A stretch of DNA of 64,000 nucleotides. Origin: Xiphophorus maculatus (Eukaryota; Chordata; Actinopteri; Cyprinodontiformes; Poeciliidae). Both the position numbers and the translations under genes were made by a program. Below are positions 22,661-35,224 of the stretch, in pieces; positions within the stretch are counted from its first letter, which is position 1, and every line of letters starts with the position of its first letter. Under the pieces are notes generated by a model. The model saw only the letters and a program-made list of their open reading frames with translations, ran no database searches and was not told where the DNA came from. The stretch covers positions 20,457,468 through 20,521,467 of the forward strand of contig NC_036456.1 in assembly GCF_002775205.1 (NCBI RefSeq), written 5' to 3'.

Positions 22661-23498
22661 TTGAGTCACTGAGGGACAATCTCCCAGAACAACATTCAGT
22701 ATTAATCTGAGTTAATCTACAGAAACTCTTTAATTTCCGTTTGGATCAATAAATTATTTTGAACCGATTCTATTCGATTGGACGTTATTGGGTCTGCAGC
22801 CTGATCAGAACCGATCGGCTGCAGCCCGACTCTTCAGTCCTCTGGTGGAGACAGAGCAGGATGTTCTCCTCTGGGTCTGCCCGGTTCTGAAGCGGTTCTG
22901 ATCCGGTCGTTGCTGGGAGCTGGTTCTGACCCGAAGCAGAGAGCAGACTTTACATCCAGCACCAGAACCTTGCCCTCCAAACAGAACTGGAGGACAGAGA
23001 CGGAACCGGGTCCGTCGGATCCTGGTTCGGACGTTCTGGACTCCAGAGGTTCTGATCCACTGAGTTGAACCTGGACTCCTGGTTCTGAGTCTAATCCGTT
23101 CTACCGGACCACACAGAGACAACAGAACCAGTCTGGTTCTGGTTCTGGTCGGGGATGCTGATCTCTCATTCAGAGCCCAGATGGTTTCCTGACACCGACC
23201 CAAACTTCAGGAACCAGAGCAGAACCTGGTGACCCAACATTTTGGACCAGGTTCTGGTCAGAACCGGTCCGGTTCAGCGGACCAGAACAATGGAGTCAGT
23301 TCCGCTCTGCTCCACATGGGGGTGCTGTGTGTGACCTCTGACCTCTTTATGCAGATAAAACAGGAACTCTGATAGATGTAAATATTTTTATTAAATCATC
23401 AGATTATTGATTATTGATCATCTAATGAGCTTCAGTAATAGCAGCTCAATCAGCTACATGGTTACTATAAAGGTGAACAGCAGGGGGCGTGGTCTCTG
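22661..23498. other. Intergenic region, no gene seen
   Basis: Contains many scattered GGTTCTG/CAGAACC words, a low-complexity habit of this genome, but no supported exon. Any 3' UTR of the minus-strand gene ending at 23,499 would lie here. Confidence 0.5.
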
Positions 23499-24179
23499 CT
23501 ACAGCGCCAGCTCTAGCCCCGCCTCATCACCATGGAAACCAGGAAGGTGAAAGGTCGTTCCATCTGAACCCTCCAGGCTGTCGTCTGTCAGAGGATGAAG
23601 GTCGTTCTTCTCCTCTTCCTCGGCTTCGCTGGCGTCTCCACCTGCTGATCGCAGCGTAGCTCCGCCCACACTGCCCAAGGACACGCCCCTTTCTATGACG
23701 TCCCCGCCCACTTCCTGGCTGTTCAGGAGGTGGAGCGAGGTCTGGAGCAACACCTGGGGGAGACAGGAAGGTGGGCGGGGTTAGAGGAAGGAGTCATGCG
23801 GGGTTAAAGGTCGAGTTGCTGTTGGAGAGCAGAAATCGTGAGAGAGCTGCGTTCTGATTGGCTGATAAACTGAGTGAAGCCATGTTGTTGATGTCACCTG
23901 ATCTCGTCCTCCATCTGTCAGACTGGTGGTGCTGGTGATACTGGGAGGCAGCAGCAGCTCTGAGCTCTGACACACACACACACACACACCCACACAGCCG
24001 GGTCAGCTGACCTTTCTACAGGAAGTGATTTCTAAGTAAAGACGCCTCACCTCCTCAGAGTCCATCTGCTCCACCGCCTGCAGGAAGTGACATCATCAGA
24101 TCAGACAGACATGATGTCACTGAACAAGAGATTTATAACCTCAGAGTGTGACAGAGTGTGTGTGTATCTGTGTGTGTGT

Positions 24180-24222
<43 letters not shown>

Positions 24223-24999
24223 CGTGTCCTCCTCCTGCTGTCTTTCCTTCAGCAGTTGAAACGTCTGTGAAAACATTCAACTTTAATTTACTGCTAGTAG
24301 TGAAGCATCTCTCTCATCGTAGATCTTGGATCCTCTTCCTGTTGCTATGGTCATGTAGACCTGCTGCTGAGCATTATGGGTAATGTAGTTACATGTGGGG
24401 TAACTCAGGACTGGTTCTGGTTCTTACCATGGACCTCTGGCTGGACTCTGAGGAGTCTGATGATGATGATGAGGAGGAGGATGAAGAGGAGGACGATGTC
24501 CTCTGTGGCGGGTCCGACGGGGCGGCGGTGACCTGCAGACAGAACCCAGCAGCACCGTGACCGATCATCTGGTTCTGGTTTCCTTTGACTCTGCTGGACT
24601 TCAGGGGACATGAAGACACCGACAGAGACCGGTTCTGAACCAAGGTGGACCGGTTCCCCTGGTTACCAGGGCAGAACCGAACCGGTGGTTCTGACTCTAA
24701 ATGTTTAATCAGTTTAATCTGTAGAACATGTGGAGATGGACCATCAGAACCACCAGAACCACAGTGGAACCTGTCAGTCTGACAGGTCCGTCCACTCTAA
24801 GGTCCGGTTGTCTAAGGTTCTGGTCACTCTAAGGTCCGGTTCTCTCCTCACATGATCCTGAAGCCTTTCGGTCCACTTGGATTCTTCTGGGCCTTAAAGC
24901 TCCAGCTCTGGATCAGAACCTTCTGTAAAGCCTTACCGCAGTTTGGGCCACTTGCTGCTGCAGAACCATCAGAACCAGGTCTCCATGTTTCCCAGGAAG
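23499..24999 (-). CDS. Unidentified gene, last six exons
   Basis: Six exons on the minus strand, all phase 0 at both ends, all with GT-AG sites: 24,937-24,999 (21 aa), 24,428-24,532 (35 aa), 24,223-24,264 (14 aa), 24,051-24,077 (9 aa), 23,898-23,966 (23 aa), and 23,499-23,753 (84 aa plus TAG stop). The peptide starts LPGKHGDLVLMVLQQQ, passes through a Ser run coded by mixed TCC/TCT/TCA codons (argues for protein-level constraint) ending DSSESSQRSM, a charged TFQLLKERQQEEDT, then a long acidic tail with SEAEEEEKNDLHPLTDD. No domain is recognised; it looks like a disordered C-terminal region with a short coiled-coil-like segment. The 5' part was not found between 25,000 and 26,000. The splice pattern supports a real gene; the function is unknown. 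Confidence 0.55.
24159..24219. repeat. TG dinucleotide microsatellite
   Basis: A TG run immediately next to the donor of the 42-nt exon (24,223-24,264) of the minus-strand gene. On that strand it is a CA run starting a few bases into the intron. CA repeats next to donors can influence splicing. Confidence 0.95.
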
Positions 25000-26074
25000 C
25001 TGTTCAAAGACAAACACGGGTCAGTGATCCGGACTGGTTCTGATAGAACCCGTCATCAAGTCCAGTCTTACAGGAGCAGCCTGGTTCTGATCCAGCAGGC
25101 TGAGGAGGATCAAACACGTCCACATCCTGGTCCGATCCGGCAGCAGCTGCTCCGAGCCGAGGACGGGTTCTGGTTCTGTCCTGACTGGGTCTGCTGGTTC
25201 TGACTGGTTCTGGTCTCTTATTGTCCTGAACAGGAAGTGGGCGGTGGTCATGTGACCCGCGGTTCCGCCCCGCTCCTCCAGCCCATCGACCTCAACGACA
25301 GGCTGATTTACGGCCCGGTTCTGGTTCTGGTTCTGGTTCTGGTGTTGCTTCATGTCTGAGGGGAACCGCAGGAAGCTCTGTCATCAGAACATTCCTGGAA
25401 TAACTCCAGAACCGCCTCCTTTCCGGGTCAGAACTTTGTCCTCCACCCACATAGCAGGCCGACCCGGTCTGGCCTGGTTCTGCAAAATCTCTGGTACTGC
25501 AACCTGGATGTCAACCAGACTGGGACCAGACTGGTAATGATGGTTCACCTGAGGCAGGACACACCTGGACCGGACCGGACCAGAAACAGAAGTTAAGTCC
25601 AGTTATTGTTGCTGAAGAACTTTCTGTTTCCAGTAACTTGTCACTGGGTGGCTGAGGGACGCCACTGGGACAAAACCAGTAAATGTCAACCACATCTGAT
25701 CTTTAATTTCAAAATAAAAGCATGGCAACTTAAGGGGAAAATAGTCTTATTTTAATAGGCTTTTATTTTGAAATTAAACAGCGATGTGGACGACATTTCC
25801 TGGTTTCTGTCACCCAGAAGTGACTGGAAGTTTTTCAGGGTTGCTTAATGTCCCCAATTATTTCTGATACTTTATTTCTTTTTGCAACTCCAAAAATACG
25901 AAGTCTAAACATGAAACCTCTGGAAATCTACTTGCAGTAGATCAAACATGAACCGGATGTGAGCTTTTACTCTGAAAGGACCTCGTACATTAGGGTGCCG
26001 TAATGTCTTGTGCCGTGGGGCACGTAAAAATCGAGTGTGGGCTTTACTGTCATTTTCAAAGAGGCGGAATGACG
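25000..26074. other. No supported gene
   Basis: Possible 5' exons of the minus-strand gene were looked for and none had convincing splice sites. The stretch just before 26,075 is unremarkable single-copy-looking DNA. Confidence 0.45.
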
Positions 26075-29000
26075 GATAACTTTACCACAAAGCTATCTAC
26101 GGATAGAACCGATAACTTTACCACAAAGCTATCTGCGGATAGAACCGATAACTTTACCACAAAGCTATCTGCGGATAGAACCGATAACTTTACCACAAAG
26201 CTATCTGCGGATAGAACCGATAACTTTACCACAAAGCTATCTGCGGATAGAACCGATAACTTTACCGCAAAGCTATCTGCGGATAGAACCGATAACTTTA
26301 CCGCAAAGCTATCTGAGGATAGAACCGATAACTTTACCACAAACCTATCTGCGGATAGAACCGATAACTTTACCGCAAAGCTATCTGTGGGTAGAACCGA
26401 TAACTTTACCGCAAAGCTATCTGTGGATAGAACCGATAACTTTACCACAAAGCTATCTGTGGGTAGAACCGATAACTTTACCGCAAAGCTATCTGTGGGT
26501 AGAACCGATAACTTTACCACAATGCGATCTGTGGGTAGAACCGATAACTTTACCGCAAAGCTATCTGTGGATAGAACCGATAACTTTACCACAAAGCTAT
26601 CTGCGGATAGAACCGATAACTTTACCACAAAGCGATCTGTGGGTAGAACCGATAACTTTACCGCAAAGCTATCTGTGGGTAGAACCGATAACTTTACCAC
26701 AAAGTGATCTGTGGGTAGAACCGATAACTTTACCACAAAGCGATCTGTGGGTAGAACCGATAACTTTACCGCAAAGCTATCTGAGGATAGAACCGATAAC
26801 TTTACCACAAACCTATCTGCGGATAGAACCGATAACTTTACCACAAAGCTATCTGTGGGTAGAACCGATAACTTTACCACAAAGCTATCTGAGGATAGAA
26901 CCGACAACTTTACCACAAAGCTATCTGAGGATAGAACCGATAACTTTACCACAAAGCTATCTGCGGATAGAACCGATAACTTTACCACAAAGCTATCTGA
27001 GGATAGAACCGATAACTTTACCACAAACCTATCTGCGGATAGAACCGATAACTTTACCGCAAAGCTATCTGTGGGTAGAACCGATAACTTTACCACAAAG
27101 CTATCTGCGGATAGAACCGATAACTTTACCGCAAAGCTATCTGAGGATAGAACCGATAACTTTACCACAAAGCTATCTGAGGATAGAACCGATAACTTTA
27201 CCACAAAGCTATCTGCGGATAGAACCGATAACTTTACCACAAAGCTATCTGCGGATAGAACCGATAACTTTACCACAAAGCTATCTGCGGGTAGAACCGA
27301 TAACTTTACCACAAAGCTATCTGCGGATAGAACCGATAACTTTACCACAAAGCTATCTGAGGATAGAACCGATAACTTTACCACAAAGCTATCTGAGGAT
27401 AGAACCGATAACTTTACCACAAAGCTATCTGTGGGTAGAACCGATAACTTTACCACAAAGCTATCTGCGGATAGAACCGATAACTTTACCACAAAGCTAT
27501 CTGCGGGTAGAACCGATAACTTTACCACAAAGCTATCTGCGGATAGAACCGATAACTTTACCACAAAGCTATCTGAGGATAGAACCGATAACTTTACCAC
27601 AAAGCTATCTGAGGATAGAACCGATAACTTTACCACAAAGCTATCTGTGGGTAGAACCGATAACTTTACCACAAAGCTATCTGCGGATAGAACCGATAAC
27701 TTTACCACAAAGCTATCTGAGGATAGAACCGATAACTTTACCACAAAGCTATCTGAGGATAGAACCGATAACTTTACCGCAAAGCTATCTGAGGATAGAA
27801 CCGATAACTTTACCACAAACCTATCTGCGGATAGAACCGATAACTTTACCGCAAAGCTATCTGTGGGTAGAACCGATAACTTTACCGCAAAGCTATCTGT
27901 GGATAGAACCGATAACTTTACCACAAAGCTATCTGTGGGTAGAACCGATAACTTTACCGCAAAGCTATCTGTGGGTAGAACCGATAACTTTACCACAAAG
28001 CGATCTGTGGGTAGAACCGATAACTTTACCGCAAAGCTATCTGTGGATAGAACCGATAACTTTACCACAAAGCTATCTGCGGATAGAACCGATAACTTTA
28101 CCACAAAGCGATCTGCGGGTAGAACCGATAACTTTACCGCAAAGCTATCTGTGGGTAGAACCGATAACTTTACCACAAAGCGATCTGTGGGTAGAACCGA
28201 TAACTTTACCACAAAGCGATCTGTGGGTAGAACCGATAACTTTACCGCAAAGCTATCTGAGGATAGAACCGATAACTTTACCACAAACCTATCTGCGGAT
28301 AGAACCGATAACTTTACCACAAAGCTATCTGTGGGTAGAACCGATAACTTTACCACAAAGCGATCTGTGGGTAGAACCGATAACTTTACCACAAAGCTAT
28401 CTGAGGATAGAACCGATAACTTTACCACAAAGCTATCTGAGGATAGAACCGATAACTTTACCACAAAGCTATCTGCGGATAGAACCGATAACTTTACCAC
28501 AAAGCTATCTGAGGATAGAACCGATAACTTTACCACAAACCTATCTGCGGATAGAACCTATAACTTTACCACAAAGCTATCTGCGGATAGAACCGATAAC
28601 TTTACCACAAAGCTATCTGCGGATAGAACCGATAACTTAACCACAAAGCTATCTGCGGGTAGAACCGATAACTTTACCACAAAGCTATCTGCGGATAGAA
28701 CCGATAACTTTACCACAAAGCTATCTGAGGATAGAACCGATAACTTTACCACAAAGCTATCTGTGGGTAGAACCGATAACTTTACCACAAAGCTATCTGC
28801 GGATAGAACCGATAACTTTACCACAAAGCTATCTGTGGATAGAACCGATAACTTTACCACAAAGCTATCTGCGGGTAGAACCGATAACTTTACCACAAAG
28901 CTATCTGCGGATAGAACCGATAACTTTACCACAAAGCTATCTGTGGATAGAACCGATAACTTTACCACAAAGCTATCTGCGGGTAGAACCGATAACTTTA

Positions 29001-29239
29001 CCACAAAGCTATCTGCGGATAGAACCGATAACTTTACCACAAAGCTATCTGTGGATAGAACCGATAACTTTACCACAAAGCTATCTGCGGGTAGAACCGA
29101 TAACTTTACCACAAAGCTATCTGAGGATAGAACCGATAACTTTACCACAAAGCTATCTGAGGATAGAACCGATAACTTTACCACAAAGCTATCTGCGGAT
29201 AGAACCGATAACTTTACCACAAAGCTATCTGTGGGTAGA
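26075..29239. repeat. 36-bp minisatellite, about 88 copies
   Basis: The unit starts GATAACTTTACCACAAAGCT and continues through ATCTGCGGATAGAACC. Copies differ at a few fixed positions only: ACA/GCA, AAG/AAC, CTA/CGA, GCG/GTG/GAG and GAT/GGT. With 36 divisible by 3 the array is open on both strands. The plus strand gives a 12-residue periodic peptide containing an NFT sequon; the minus strand gives a VVKLSVL-type peptide. The plus frame is broken by a TGA at 26,705-26,707, where other copies have CGA. I regard it as non-coding. Confidence 0.97.
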
Positions 29240-32200
29240 GACGTAATAGGCACCCTTCTGTCAAAATTTAATCGGAGTTTGATGGATGAGTGATTTATGA
29301 CCCTAATCATTAATTGCTATTAATATTCGCCCCCCCCCCAAAAAAAAAAAAACAACTGTTACGCCAACTGTTGTTCCCACTATGTGTTTTAAAAATAGTA
29401 CAATTAAAGTATGAAAAAACATTATGAGTTTTAAGAATAATACAATGAAAGTATGAAAAACAATAAGTGTTAGATAATCGAGAATAATATAATAATATAG
29501 TATATTTAAATAGAATGTTGTAGTTACCTCCGGTTTTTCTCACTAAACCATTAGGTGTTTGTGCGTGTGTGTCCGGCTCTCTCGTGCTGACTATGAGTTT
29601 GTGACAGAATACGGGACAAGCCTCACCTGTCATCTGTGTGAGGCGGGCTAAAAAAAACCCCTAGGTAGGCGATTCTCTTGACCTGAGGGTCATCACAGAT
29701 GGCCTGCAAGGAAACTCTATGTCTCCGGAAAACAGATTTTCAAACCGTCATCGATTATCAGCTCGGGATCTGCGCGGGAAAAGGGTTCCTGCCATCTGTC
29801 CGTGTCTTTCAGGGTGATTCTCATCAATTATCAGGTATTAGACAATCTTCCTGAATGCTGTGTATCAGGAACGGGAGAGGGCATAAGGGTGGACAGAGGC
29901 GTGTGTGCGTGTGTGTGTGTGTGTGTGTGCGTGTGTGTGTGTGTGTGTGTGTGCGCACCCGTAAGACTGAACACATACCTCTACAGAAAGCCTAGAGTTT
30001 TAACTGTTTTACTGCTTTATTTTATGGTAGCACGACTAGTCAGCGCTTACTATGAGTTTGTGATTTCCTTCATCGCTTAAATTTTAAACTCTTATAGATT
30101 TTCTTTTTCTGTAACACTTGCTAGTGTGATACGTCTCAGTAAATGTTCCTCATTTGTACACGTACTTCTGAAGAACATGTGACAGACAGTAAACAGGCCT
30201 ACGTGAGGCTGCTCAAATGTAACTTTTATCTTTCCGCAGTTAAAGAATTTGTCCAGACTTTTCCAGAATTTGGTCCGGTATCATTGTGAATGATTTTGTT
30301 CTTTTTTTCTTGCTGTTGAATCAACACTGATCTTCCCACTGCTTCATGTTTTCTCCAAAATAGTAAATCTTGGTTTAAATACATTTAAACTCATAGATTT
30401 TTTTTCTGTAACACTTGCTAGAGTAATACATTTCACGAAATGTTCCTCATTTGTACACGTACTTCTTAAGAATATCTGACAGGGACTAAACAGGCCATGG
30501 TGAGGTTCCCCTGGATTTATATTGATTTATTCAATGTGTAAATATTTATCAAACTGAATAACCATTCCGTTTTTTTATATAGTATTTTTTTCTTTTGGTG
30601 TTTGTTGCACAAATTCAAATATATGCTGGCTATCAGCCAACAATTAAATCAGTGAATTTGTGTTTTTTTTTCTTAAATACTCCCTCTCACCGAGACTTAC
30701 TTACATCTTCTGACAACTAGCCCCACTTATAATAACATTGACTAAGTTTGCTATTGGTACACTTTACCTAAAAATAAAAATTAAACATACTCACTACACA
30801 ACCATGCTCCAAGAGTTGCTCCCAACATGGTGAATTGTTTTGTTACCTTAAAAATGATCTGCAGCTTTTGCTCCTTGGTCCTAATGATGCTGTTCACTAA
30901 TGTTCTCTAACAAACAGTACAACACCTCTTGTAATTGATAAGCTTATAAATGATCAATGCGAAGCATCAGTATGCGTTAAAGAAGATCATATCAGTCAGA
31001 TTAAGTAAAATATCATTAAACTCAAAGTAATCAAAATTATATTTCTCTGAAAGGTCATTTTTCCTTTTCAGGGAGTTTAGACTGTATGAAAGGAATCAGT
31101 GAAATATACTATGAAATATTTTATCTGCTGCATCCCCATAATAAAACTTCAATTGTGAATTGAATGATTACATTGCATCTAGACACAAAAGAATCAACCG
31201 TTAATTAGTAATCATACTGACTAACAAGATCTGATCAAACAAGAAACTTGACTACCTCAAGGGATTTTCTCACATTGGAGAACGAACCGTCTGACTTTCT
31301 TTAGCCACTAAATTTAACCTTACCAAAGTTTTGCCTTGGAGCAAACAGGTACTGAGTTTGAAGCGGATCAGACGCCTTCAGCCATTTGCTAAAGCTAGAC
31401 TCCGGCCTTCCTCACTGTAAAATAAAACATTAGACTTAAACAAAAAGTTCAAGCGAACATCACTTAATTATCATCGACTTGTTGTTTGTACTCATCTTAA
31501 ACAAATGGCAGGAACATTTGGATATAAAAAAAAAATGCTTTATAAGTTAATCTATTTAAGTTGAGTCCATGCAACAACTAAAATAAAATTAAAAAAGTGA
31601 ACTATTTGAAAATAGTGAGGATTTTGGGTGGTAAAAGTTGAACATTTTAACATGTCCAGACACTACGCCATTTCTGCTCAAGCAAACCAAAAGGTTTTGA
31701 ACAGAACAACCATGTCGAATAATGAGACCATGAATCTTTAATCTATGTAGCAAATATATTGCTGCTGCTGCTGTAAGCAGAAAATAAAATAAGTTTTATG
31801 GAGAATAATATTTTGGATGAGTTTAAGAATATTGTTTGCCAAAATCACACGGTGTAACTACACTTGTCTTTTATATGTAGCAGTAATTGAATCTTTTTGA
31901 GGCAATCGGTTTGCATAAATTAAAGTAAATACGACCTATTTTCCTGTTCCACATACTTAGTTAGCAATTTGCCAGTTAGCTTCCCAGTCTGAACCTCTGG
32001 GCAATGTCTTGATTCAGTCAAATTTTCTATCCTGTATCTCCTGAACTCCGATATTCTACTACATCTGTGAATGTTTTGCTCGCTGGTCTTCATCGTGCTC
32101 TGAATGCAGTATCGGGTTTCTCTTACTTTAACCCGCCCAACTTACACCTGATTGGCATGTTAGCCTTTTGATTCCCTCCCAGTGAGGCGGTGCTTCACAA

Positions 32201-33159
32201 AGCAAACTGTTTGTCAAACTGTTGATCTGCCTGATGGCTGTTTTAGAAGATATGGTGACTGAGGTTTAGACAGTACTAGCCAGCTCATGCAGCTTGTTTT
32301 GACTAGATGGCAGTCCTAAAAGTACATATCTTTAAAATATGAATAAATACGTACAATTCCATAATTATTCGATCCAACGGTTATAGAAGTTTTGTAATAA
32401 TGCAATTCAGGGATTTTACATTTTCTGGAATAAAGGAGGATTTCAGTTCAACACCTGTGGTTTCTTAATGTAAGTGTTTCTGCTACTTGACAAGAAACAG
32501 GGTTAAAAGAGGATTTAGAAAGCAAAATACAAAGATGATAGTTGTTTTTACCGAGAGCAAGGCTGTGACTAGTTATCAGGACAGAACGAGACCTGTAAAA
32601 CTGTTGGGCCAATATGACCAAGGAGGGAACCAGTCATCTGCTCCAACAATTTATTAATCTTTAGGAAATATTTTTGGACACAGCCATCCGCAGGAGCAAG
32701 ATGAAGCAAGAACATCGCAACATCAGATGTATTTTTTCATCCTTCTATCCGTGATTTAAAGCTATTTTTAATTTTGTGTCATCTTAAAGATGGAAAGAGT
32801 CAATTATTTTTTCACCCATGGAAAAGTGTAATGTGTTTATTATGAGCAGGATTAACCAAGCTGAAGGAAAACGAAGAAAAAGGATAAATAAATATTCATT
32901 GATACAGAACCGAATCAGCAAATATGAACTTATGAAACTATTGAAACCTTCAATAATTTTATGTTGTGTAAGATATTTAAGAAACTAATATTGAATCTGC
33001 GTTCATGAATTTCTTTATTTGGTTGTTATCTCTAAAATACGTTTACCTTTTGTTTTGTTGAACACCAGACATCTCATCTCTTTCCCACAGTTTTCCACTT
33101 AGTTCCACTACTGCTGTGGATTTTATAGTCAATGTTTAAAGCCAACAGAGTCTGAAACG
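29240..33159. other. AT-rich region without recognised genes
   Basis: Holds an A-run at 29,339-29,352, a TG/CG microsatellite at 29,899-29,955, and a diverged direct duplication (30,084-30,213 and 30,384-30,508). A short word CATCTTAAAGATGGAAAGAG near 32,780 also occurs near 34,677, hinting at relics of earlier copies of the lectin-like gene. Confidence 0.5.
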
Positions 33160-34248
33160 ATGGAGGAAATTTACGTCAATATGGAACCTGTTGGAAAAAC
33201 TGCATCTAATCACACAGGTAAGAACAAAGTTACAGAGAAATTTAGTATGTATTGAATTCAATTTTGCTAAGGTTGAGGTTTTTGTTAAGGTTGGAGCAGC
33301 TCCAAAGAGAGGCTCTGCCTCCGTGCGGCTGTCTGTTTGGGAATCCTGAATGTTTTACTTTTGGCTGAACTCATCGCCCTCAGTGTTCACAGTGAGTCTT
33401 GTTCTAGTCATCTTAAAGATGTAAAAAGACTAGATTTTATGTTTCTGTTATATAAAAAATGTCATTGTTCCCCTTCTAAAATCAAACTGATCAAATAGCA
33501 AGGGTTTAAATAGCAGAATAAAGCTTGGTGACTCAAAGTGTTGCAGAGAGGTGAAACATTACACTAAGTTACATGAGTTTGATTCATTTTCAGCAATGGA
33601 TGCATTTGCAGCCATTTAGGTTAGCAGGTCTTTAATATCTTTTCTTTTTTCAAACTATTTACCCAACGATTCATTATTCAGTGTTACCTCAGTTTAAATT
33701 CTACAGGCATAACCAAAATCATGAAACTATCTTATAAGTCTTAAGTGAAAACACAATGCCACTTCTTTTTGCAAACATGGTTGTTAATTTTATTTTATTT
33801 TTTTTCAGCTCATCACATGACAGCAGATTTTTCTGACATCAGCAACATTCTGACCGAGCAGAACAGCAGCAGCAAGTTTCCCTCCATGATCGCTAACTTC
33901 ACTGAAACGGCTCCACAAGCTGAAGACACTTTAAGGTTGGTCAAAAACTTTAAAAAATTTGGATCTCGTTAAAAATTGAATTCTACTCTGAATTGTAGAG
34001 TATAACTAATAACTTTCCTTTTTGGTCTAAATGAATATAATGTAAATGAACAACTTTTATTTTAATTTATTAAGTGCTCTATCATTTGCGTGTGCTGAAA
34101 AACAACAATGTAAAACAAACTAAACTTTGACTTTTTTTCTCCTTAAAGGGAAATTGTGTCCTACAGAACGAACAAACATCAGTTGTTCCTGTTCATCCAG
34201 GGGCTGCAGAACAAGAGAAGAACAGATCCACTAGTGATGGATGATTAG
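33160..34248 (+). CDS. CD209-like type II membrane protein lacking a lectin domain, left copy
   Basis: Four exons with GT-AG sites and matching phases: 33,160-33,217, 33,290-33,391, 33,809-33,935 and 34,149-34,248, giving 128 residues. The N-terminus MEEIYVNMEPV is the cytoplasmic tail typical of fish CD209-antigen-like lectin receptors; YVNM is a possible SH2-binding phosphotyrosine site (YxxM/YxN). Exon 2 carries a single membrane anchor, AAVCLGILNVLLLAELIALS. Exon 3 is a short stalk with sequons NSS and NFT. Exon 4 ends the protein at TAG in place of leading into a C-type lectin domain, and no lectin domain is seen downstream. Exon 3 onward lies in the left arm of an inverted duplication. 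It may be a decoy, signalling or degenerate receptor. Confidence 0.65.
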
Positions 34249-35224
34249 GATCTGTGTTCACTGTGATATTATTCACCAACAATAATGTAGCTTATTAGTA
34301 CGTTGTTACATAAAACCCTAAAGATGAAATGTTCACTCCCAACTGTTGTGACCTGCATCTAATAACACAACTATTTTACCGCTTGTACTCTGTGTTTTTC
34401 TTTCTTGTTAAAACTCTGACATGATAAACAAATGTGTTTTTTTTGTTTGTTTGTTTGTTTTTTTTTTGTATTTTTGCGGAGGATCGGTTGATGCGCTCTG
34501 ATTGTGTATTAATGTGACTTTTACTACGAAACTTTATGGAGTTCCATTTGTGCCCGGTAATAGAGGATTAAATTCTATCTTGGTAGAATTATATTTCTAC
34601 ATTTCCAATTATTTACTATCATTTGTAATAAAGTGATGCCAACACCACGGATTCAACAGTGAGGAGTTTGTTCTAGTCATCTTAAAGATGGAAAGAGTCA
34701 ATGTTGTGCTGATTCTGAGTAACTGAATGTTTAACTGAATGACTTTTTATTCATTTCAGAGTTCAATCAGCGAGGTTATTCATTTTGTGATGGTCCTAGT
34801 CTAAGAAAGAAAGAAACAAGAAAGAAAGCAGCAAATGTACATGTTGGTTCCCCTGAAAATACAAATAAATTAAGTCATTGTAGGGTTAAAGTAATTTGAA
34901 GAGGGAGAAGCGTATAAACAAGTCAAGTCAATGACGAGTCAATGACATGATGCTTTCTGCATTTTTTAACTCGGTTAACTTAACGTTTTGTTTTTTTACT
35001 GACTTTAATACATTTAAATCGCTGCGTTGTTTGATAAGTAGAATGGAAATGACTTTTTTGTAAATGGTCTTGTAAATTAGCGTTTTATAAATCAACTGAA
35101 TTGAATTAAGAAATTTGACCATCGGATTGGACTGAAGAGAAATGATGAGCAATGTTTTATGGGTGGATGAAAGCAAAGATTGGTATTTTTAATTTTTAAT
35201 TTTTTTGTAACATCAAAAGTTCAT
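33433..35224 (+). repeat. Left arm of a large inverted duplication
   Basis: This stretch is the reverse complement of 62,212-64,000, with roughly 98% identity by eye and a few small indels. The inner end is sharp: after GTAACATCAAAAGTTCAT the two sides diverge at 35,224/62,212. The outer end is set here by the window edge, so the true arm is longer. It carries the last two exons of the lectin-like gene and about 1 kb of 3' flank. Confidence 0.95.

Noticed and set aside
25211-25345. Possible upstream exon of the unidentified minus-strand gene
   Set aside because: An open frame exists, but no acceptor and donor pair with a phase-0 fit could be found.
26075-29239. CRISPR array (36-bp repeats)
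   Set aside because: Repeats are contiguous without spacers, and the sequence is a vertebrate genome with no cas genes.
26003-29293. Long repetitive proteins on both strands of the 36-bp array
   Set aside because: A 36-bp unit without stops is automatically open. Both strands are equally open, no signal peptide or splice site leads in, and one copy has a TGA.
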